Positions 59,949 to 64,000 of a stretch of 64,000 nt of DNA are shown in pieces. Origin of the DNA: DATAES01 sp963721305 (GTDB taxonomy: Bacteria; Actinomycetota; Acidimicrobiia; Acidimicrobiales; JACDCH01); the NCBI GenBank assembly GCA_963721305.1, contig CAVRIR010000003.1:310001-374000 (forward strand), in the 5' to 3' direction. The notes under the pieces were generated by a model that saw nothing but the letters and a program-made list of their open reading frames with translations, ran no database searches and had not been told where the DNA came from. Position 1 is the stretch's first letter. Each line of letters starts with the position of its first letter. The translations under genes were made by a program, and so were the position numbers.

Positions 59949-61355
59949 GTGCGCTTGCGCGAGGTCCTACGTGACGTCGCCGTGCAGGACATCGTGGGCG
60001 ATCCGGACACGGTCGACGTGACCTCGGTCGTCCACGATTCGCGCGCGGTGTCGTCCGGCGCGTTGTTCTGTTGCGTCCCCGGTGCGGTCGTGGACGGTCA
60101 TGCGTACGCCGATCGTGCCGTCGACGCCGGCGCGGTCGCGCTCCTGTGCGAGCGAACGCTGAACGTGCGCGCGGTGCAGACCATCGTCGGTTCGACGCGC
60201 CTCGCCATGGGGCCGGCGGCCGCCAACTTCCATCGACATCCGTCGCGAGCGCTCGACGTGGCCGGCGTGACCGGTACCAACGGCAAGACGACGACGACAC
60301 ATCTGTTGCGCTCGATCCTTCGCGCCGCTGGTCGTCCAGCAGAGGTGATCGGCACCCTCACCGGCGCGCGCACGACACCCGAGGCGACCGAGTTGCAACA
60401 GTTGCTCGCGTCGATGCGCGACGACGGCATACGCGCGGTCGCGATGGAGGTCTCCTCGCACGCGCTGACGCAGCACCGCGTGGACGGCACCTGGTTCCGA
60501 GTGGGGGTGTTCACCAACCTGAGCCGCGACCATCTCGACTTCCACGAATCCATGGAGTCGTACTTCGACGCGAAGGCGTCGTTGTTCACGCCGGACCGCT
60601 GCGCGCATGCCGTCATCAACGTCGACGACGACTGGGGCCGGCGGCTCGCCGAGAAGGTCGAGATCCCGTGGGAGCCGTATTCGTTGGCGGACGTCACCGA
60701 CATCGACGTGAGCGCCACATCGGCGGGCTGCCGCTGGGACGGCGTCGAGCTGCGCGTCCCGCTCGGGGGTCTCTTCAACCTGTCGAATGCGGTTGCCGCC
60801 TCCGTCGCGGCCCGTGCGCTCGATGTCGAGCACGACGCGATCGTCTCCGGTCTTGCGGCCGCGGATCCGGTCCCCGGTCGGTTCGAACCGGTCGAGGCAG
60901 GGCAGCCGTTCCGCGTCATCGTCGACTACGCGCACACACCGGACGGGCTCGAGCAGGTGCTGCGCGCGGCCCGTGAGCTGGCGGGCTCCAACGCCGTGGT
61001 CGTCGTCTTCGGCAGCGGCGGAGACCGGGACCCGTCCAAGCGGGCTCCGATGGGTGAGGTGGCGTCGCGGCTCGCCGATCGTGTAGTCCTCACCTCGGAC
61101 AATCCGAGGGGGGAAGACCCGGACACCATCATCGACGCCATCCGACGAGGCATCAACGAACCCTCCTCCGTGCAGATCCAACCCGACCGCCGCCGCGCCA
61201 TCGAACTGGCGCTCACCGGCGCCCGTCCCGGCGACATCGTCGTCATCGCCGGCAAGGGACACGAGACGACCCAGACCATCGGCGACGACGTGATCCCGTT
61301 CGACGACCGCTCCGTCGCGGCCGATCTGCTGGAGGCGACGTGGTCGGGCTCCTGA
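59949..61355 (+). CDS. murE: UDP-MurNAc-tripeptide synthetase (meso-DAP adding)
   Basis: About 468 residues from the GTG at 59949, one base after the ftsI stop. VAGVTGTNGKTTTTHLLRSI is the ATP loop; MEVSSHALTQHRVDG and VDYAHTPDGLEQVLRAA are family motifs; LTSDNPRGEDPDTI holds the DNPR motif that selects meso-diaminopimelate. So the peptidoglycan is expected to be DAP-type. The stop overlaps the mraY start region by 16 bp, and no murF lies between them. Confidence 0.92.
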   Translation: MRLREVLRDVAVQDIVGDPDTVDVTSVVHDSRAVSSGALFCCVPGAVVDGHAYADRAVDAGAVALLCERTLNVRAVQTIVGSTRLAMGPAAANFHRHPSRALDVAGVTGTNGKTTTTHLLRSILRAAGRPAEVIGTLTGARTTPEATELQQLLASMRDDGIRAVAMEVSSHALTQHRVDGTWFRVGVFTNLSRDHLDFHESMESYFDAKASLFTPDRCAHAVINVDDDWGRRLAEKVEIPWEPYSLADVTDIDVSATSAGCRWDGVELRVPLGGLFNLSNAVAASVAARALDVEHDAIVSGLAAADPVPGRFEPVEAGQPFRVIVDYAHTPDGLEQVLRAARELAGSNAVVVVFGSGGDRDPSKRAPMGEVASRLADRVVLTSDNPRGEDPDTIIDAIRRGINEPSSVQIQPDRRRAIELALTGARPGDIVVIAGKGHETTQTIGDDVIPFDDRSVAADLLEATWSGS

Positions 61356-62389
61356 TCGCCGCGGGCGTCGCTATGGGCGTGTCCGTCGCTGGCACCCGAC
61401 TGCTGCTCGACTGGCTCCGGCGTCAAGGCATCGGACAGCCGATCCGCGAGGACGGACCGGAGGGCCATCACAAGAAGGCCGGCACGCCGACGATGGGCGG
61501 CGTCGCCATCGTCGCTGCCGCGCTCGCGGGATACGTCGTCGCCCACTTCCGCGGCGGCGTCACCTACACGCGGTCGGGTCTGCTCGTGATGGCAGCCATC
61601 GCGGGCGCGGGCGTCGTCGGGCTCGTCGACGACTGGATCAAGGTCACGCGCGAACGCAACCTCGGCCTCAGCAAGCGGGCGAAGGTGTTCGGACTGCTGC
61701 TCGTCGCTGTCAGCTTCGCGCTGTGTGCCGTGTGGTTCACGCCGGTGCACACGACGCTGTCGTTCACTCGTTACAACGTCCCCGGCATCGATCTCGGCAC
61801 CGTCGGTTGGTGCGTGCTCGCGGTGCTGATCATCCTCGGCGCCTCGAACGCGGTGAACCTCACCGACGGTCTCGACGGCCTCGCCGCAGGCTCCGCGATC
61901 TACGCGTTCATCTGCTACATGGTCATCGGCTTCTGGGGCTTCCGCCACAGCATCCCGACCCAGAACATCTACCACCTCGACCACGCGTACGACCTGTCCA
62001 TCTGCGCGGCCGCGATGGCCGGCTCGTGCGCCGGCTTCCTCTGGTGGAACGCGAACCCGGCGCGCATCATCATGGGCGACACCGGCTCGCTCGCCATCGG
62101 AACCGGTCTGGCGGCGCTCGCGTTGATGACGAGCACCGAGCTGCTGCTGCTGATCGTCGGTGGCCTGTTCGTGCTCGAGACGCTTTCGGTGATGATCCAG
62201 GTCACGACGTTCCGGCTGTTCGGCGGACGGCGTGTGTTCCGCATGGCGCCGATCCACCACCACTTCGAGCTGGGTGGATGGCCCGAGACGACGGTGATCG
62301 TGCGGTTCTGGATCCTCGCGGGCCTGTTCACCGCGCTCGCGCTCGGGTTCTTCTACGCGGACTTCCTGCGCGTCGGGACCCTTGATTGA
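61340..62389 (+). CDS. mraY: phospho-MurNAc-pentapeptide translocase
   Basis: 349 residues, ten membrane segments. HHKKAGTPTMGGVAIVAAAL, the DDWIKV motif, SNAVNLTDGLDGLAAGSA and the loop IIMGDTGSLAIGTGLAA carry the catalytic Asp and Mg ligands; MAPIHHHFELGGWPET is the diagnostic His loop. It makes lipid I from UDP-MurNAc-pentapeptide and undecaprenyl phosphate. GTG 61340 starts inside the end of murE. Confidence 0.93.
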   Translation: MVGLLIAAGVAMGVSVAGTRLLLDWLRRQGIGQPIREDGPEGHHKKAGTPTMGGVAIVAAALAGYVVAHFRGGVTYTRSGLLVMAAIAGAGVVGLVDDWIKVTRERNLGLSKRAKVFGLLLVAVSFALCAVWFTPVHTTLSFTRYNVPGIDLGTVGWCVLAVLIILGASNAVNLTDGLDGLAAGSAIYAFICYMVIGFWGFRHSIPTQNIYHLDHAYDLSICAAAMAGSCAGFLWWNANPARIIMGDTGSLAIGTGLAALALMTSTELLLLIVGGLFVLETLSVMIQVTTFRLFGGRRVFRMAPIHHHFELGGWPETTVIVRFWILAGLFTALALGFFYADFLRVGTLD

Positions 62390-63717
62390 TGGGCGACCGC
62401 GCGCTGTTGCTCGGGTTCGGGTTGACGAATCAGGCGGTCGCCGACGCGCTGTTGAGGCGCGACATCGACGTCGTCGTGACGGACGACAAGCCGAGCGACG
62501 CGTCACGGGCGGCAGCGGCCGAGCGTGGGATCGAGCTGATCGCCTCTCCTGGTCGCGCTCGCTACGAGCAGCTCGTCCGTGCCGCGAGCGTCGTGCTGCC
62601 TTCGCCGGGGATCGGCGACACGCACGTCGCGCTCGAGCTGGCGAGCAACTTCGACGTTCCCATTCGGAGCGAGTTCGACCTCGCCGGCGAATGGAACGAA
62701 CGTCCGGTGCTCGCCATCACCGGCACCGACGGCAAGACGACTGTCACCACGTTCGTCACCGACATGCTCGTCGCGTCGGGTGTTCGCGCCGTCGCGGCGG
62801 GCAACAACGAGCTACCGCTGGTCGCCGCGATCGACGACCCGACGACCGACGTCTTCGTGGTCGAAGCGTCGTCGTTTCGGCTCGACCACAGCGAGCGCTT
62901 CGCACCCAGCGTCGGCACGTGGCTCAACTTCGCGCCCGACCATCTGAACCTGCATCGTTCGCTCGAGGCCTACGAACAGGCCAAGGCGAAACTGTGGCGG
63001 GACCAGTGTCCGAGTGATGTCGCCGTCGGGTCGGCGGACGACCCGGTGGTGCTGGGGCACCTCCGCGACGCGCCGGCCAGACAGGTCACCTTCGGGCTCG
63101 GCGGCGGCGCTGACTACCACGTCGAAGGAGAGCGGCTCGTGGGCGGCGACGGCGCCGATCTGGCGAGCGTCGGCGACCTGTGGCGGTCCTTCCCCCACGA
63201 TGTCTCGAACGCGCTCGCAGCATCGGCGACGGCACGCGCCGGCGGCGCGACCGTCGACGGTGTGCGCGACGCCTTGGTCGCATTCCGCGGGCTCGCGCAC
63301 CGCATCGAGCTCGTCGGGCAAAAGGGCGACATCCGCTTCTACGACGACTCGAAGGCGACGACGCCCAACGCGACGACGGCCGCGATCCGTTCGTTCGATT
63401 CCGTGGTGTTGATCGCGGGCGGCCAGAACAAGGGGCTCGATCTCCGCGTGCTCGCCACCGAGGCGCCACACATCCGCGCCGTCGTCGCGATCGGTGAGGC
63501 GGCTGACGAGGTGCAGCACTCGTTCGACGGTGTGCGTCCGGTCGTCGTCGCGGCGTCCATGTCCGATGCCGTCGAGCGGGCCGCGTCGCTCGCGCGTGCA
63601 GGCGACGCCGTGCTGCTATCACCCGCTTGTGCGTCCTTCGACTGGTACAAGTCTTATGGCGAACGCGGTGACGACTTCGCCGCGCGAGTGCGGGATCTGA
63701 TCGGAGTTCCAGGATGA
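62389..63717 (+). CDS. murD: UDP-MurNAc-L-alanine:D-glutamate ligase
   Basis: About 442 residues; the ATG overlaps the mraY stop as TGATG. LLLGFGLTNQAVADALLRR is the substrate-binding Rossmann part, ITGTDGKTTVTTFVTDML the ATP loop, FVVEASSFRLDHSERFAPS the Mg site and YDDSKATTPNATTAAI the C-terminal domain motif. It adds D-glutamate. The order with mraY upstream and ftsW downstream is canonical apart from the missing murF. Confidence 0.92.
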   Translation: MGDRALLLGFGLTNQAVADALLRRDIDVVVTDDKPSDASRAAAAERGIELIASPGRARYEQLVRAASVVLPSPGIGDTHVALELASNFDVPIRSEFDLAGEWNERPVLAITGTDGKTTVTTFVTDMLVASGVRAVAAGNNELPLVAAIDDPTTDVFVVEASSFRLDHSERFAPSVGTWLNFAPDHLNLHRSLEAYEQAKAKLWRDQCPSDVAVGSADDPVVLGHLRDAPARQVTFGLGGGADYHVEGERLVGGDGADLASVGDLWRSFPHDVSNALAASATARAGGATVDGVRDALVAFRGLAHRIELVGQKGDIRFYDDSKATTPNATTAAIRSFDSVVLIAGGQNKGLDLRVLATEAPHIRAVVAIGEAADEVQHSFDGVRPVVVAASMSDAVERAASLARAGDAVLLSPACASFDWYKSYGERGDDFAARVRDLIGVPG

Positions 63718-64000
63718 CGACGAAGACGCGAGCACGGCCTCGAGGCCGGGCCGAGGCGGCGAGCGCGCCGCGTACGCGCGCGCCGTCCGGCTATGTGCTG
63801 CTCTTCGCCGTGCTGGTCGTGCTGAACCTCATCGGCCTCGTGATGGTGCTGTCGGCCTCGTCGGTCACCGCGCTGCAGTACGAGGGCTCGTCGTACTACT
63901 ACTTCGAGCGACAGTTGCTCTGGCTCGCGGTGGGATCCGTCGTCCTCGTCTTCACGATGCGCATGGACTACCACCGGTGGCGCAAGCTTGCAGCGCCGCT
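63714..64000 (+). CDS. ftsW: FtsW lipid II polymerase, N-terminal part (cut by window end)
   Basis: Only the first 95 residues are present. The start overlaps murD by 4 bp. A basic N-terminus precedes two membrane segments; VLLFAVLVVLNLIGLVMVLS and ASSVTALQ followed by YYYFERQLLWLAVGSVVLV match the SEDS family start. The polymerase works with FtsI at the septum. Confidence 0.85.
   Translation, partial: MTTKTRARPRGRAEAASAPRTRAPSGYVLLFAVLVVLNLIGLVMVLSASSVTALQYEGSSYYYFERQLLWLAVGSVVLVFTMRMDYHRWRKLAAP

Noticed and set aside
60880..60900. GGTTCGAA-type tRNA T-arm sequence
   Set aside because: It lies inside murE and no acceptor or anticodon stem fits around it.

Overview
The window is high-GC actinobacterial chromosome. 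WhiB, a BldC-like regulator, an MtrA/MtrB pair, a PimB'-type mannosyltransferase, a DnaQ-UvrC fusion, DUF3040, DUF3501 and a meso-DAP-type murE all point to Actinomycetota. The gene order resembles the mycobacterial trpD-pimB'-ArsA-mraZ neighbourhood (from memory). A deep lineage such as Acidimicrobiia is my best guess, but it is an inference. I see no tRNA, rRNA, CRISPR array, transposase or prophage.

Layout. 0-7.5 kb: a cyclase-domain protein, DoxX, two ferritin-like proteins and a glycerol/ether-lipid-like group (FGGY kinase, small membrane protein, AGPS-like flavoprotein, GlpD). 7.5-10.4 kb: a PerR-like regulator with rubrerythrin, a GlpC/HdrD-like Fe-S protein and DUF3501, behind a 26-bp inverted-repeat operator. 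10.4-26.7 kb: BldC-like, WhiB, TrpD, a DnaQ/GIY-YIG/UVR fusion, NYN protein, GT87-like mannosyltransferase, QueG, PimB', SRPBCC protein, ArsA-like ATPase, a large SMC-like coiled-coil protein without a visible Walker A, and a bacterial eRF1-like protein. 26.7-35.2 kb: ROK kinase, aminotransferase, TetR, ACT protein, GlpK, a probable PPi-type phosphofructokinase and Nudix. 35.1-43 kb: MtrAB plus a GerMN lipoprotein, STAS protein, inositol-phosphatase family, threonine aldolase, LmbE-type deacetylase and small enzymes. 43.4-55.5 kb: DinB, DUF3040, a transglutaminase/DUF58/MoxR operon, a second ROK kinase, head-to-head UPF0104 paralogues, acyl-CoA dehydrogenase, HNH protein and a lipoate-ligase-like protein. 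55.6-64 kb: the division and cell-wall cluster mraZ-rsmH-ftsL-ftsI-murE-mraY-murD-ftsW, without murF; ftsW runs off the end.

Two sequence-wide patterns matter for any reader. First, at least eight to ten single-base indels break otherwise intact genes (DnaQ-UvrC, PimB', ArsA-like, SMC-like, Pfk, LmbE, FtsI). Most look like +/-1 changes in short base runs, and several come as compensating pairs, so assembly error is more likely than gene decay. Second, at least 17 genes have a TANNNT -10 hexamer 6-10 nt before the start codon and no Shine-Dalgarno sequence, so leaderless transcription looks common. In two divergent pairs the two -10 hexamers share the same central TA, packing two start sites into 23-24 bp. 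Other non-coding highlights are five 10-bp-spaced boxes over the mraZ promoter, a branched RNA-like fold before rsmH, a nested palindrome before mtrA, a TetR-type operator, and two families of palindromic intergenic repeats.
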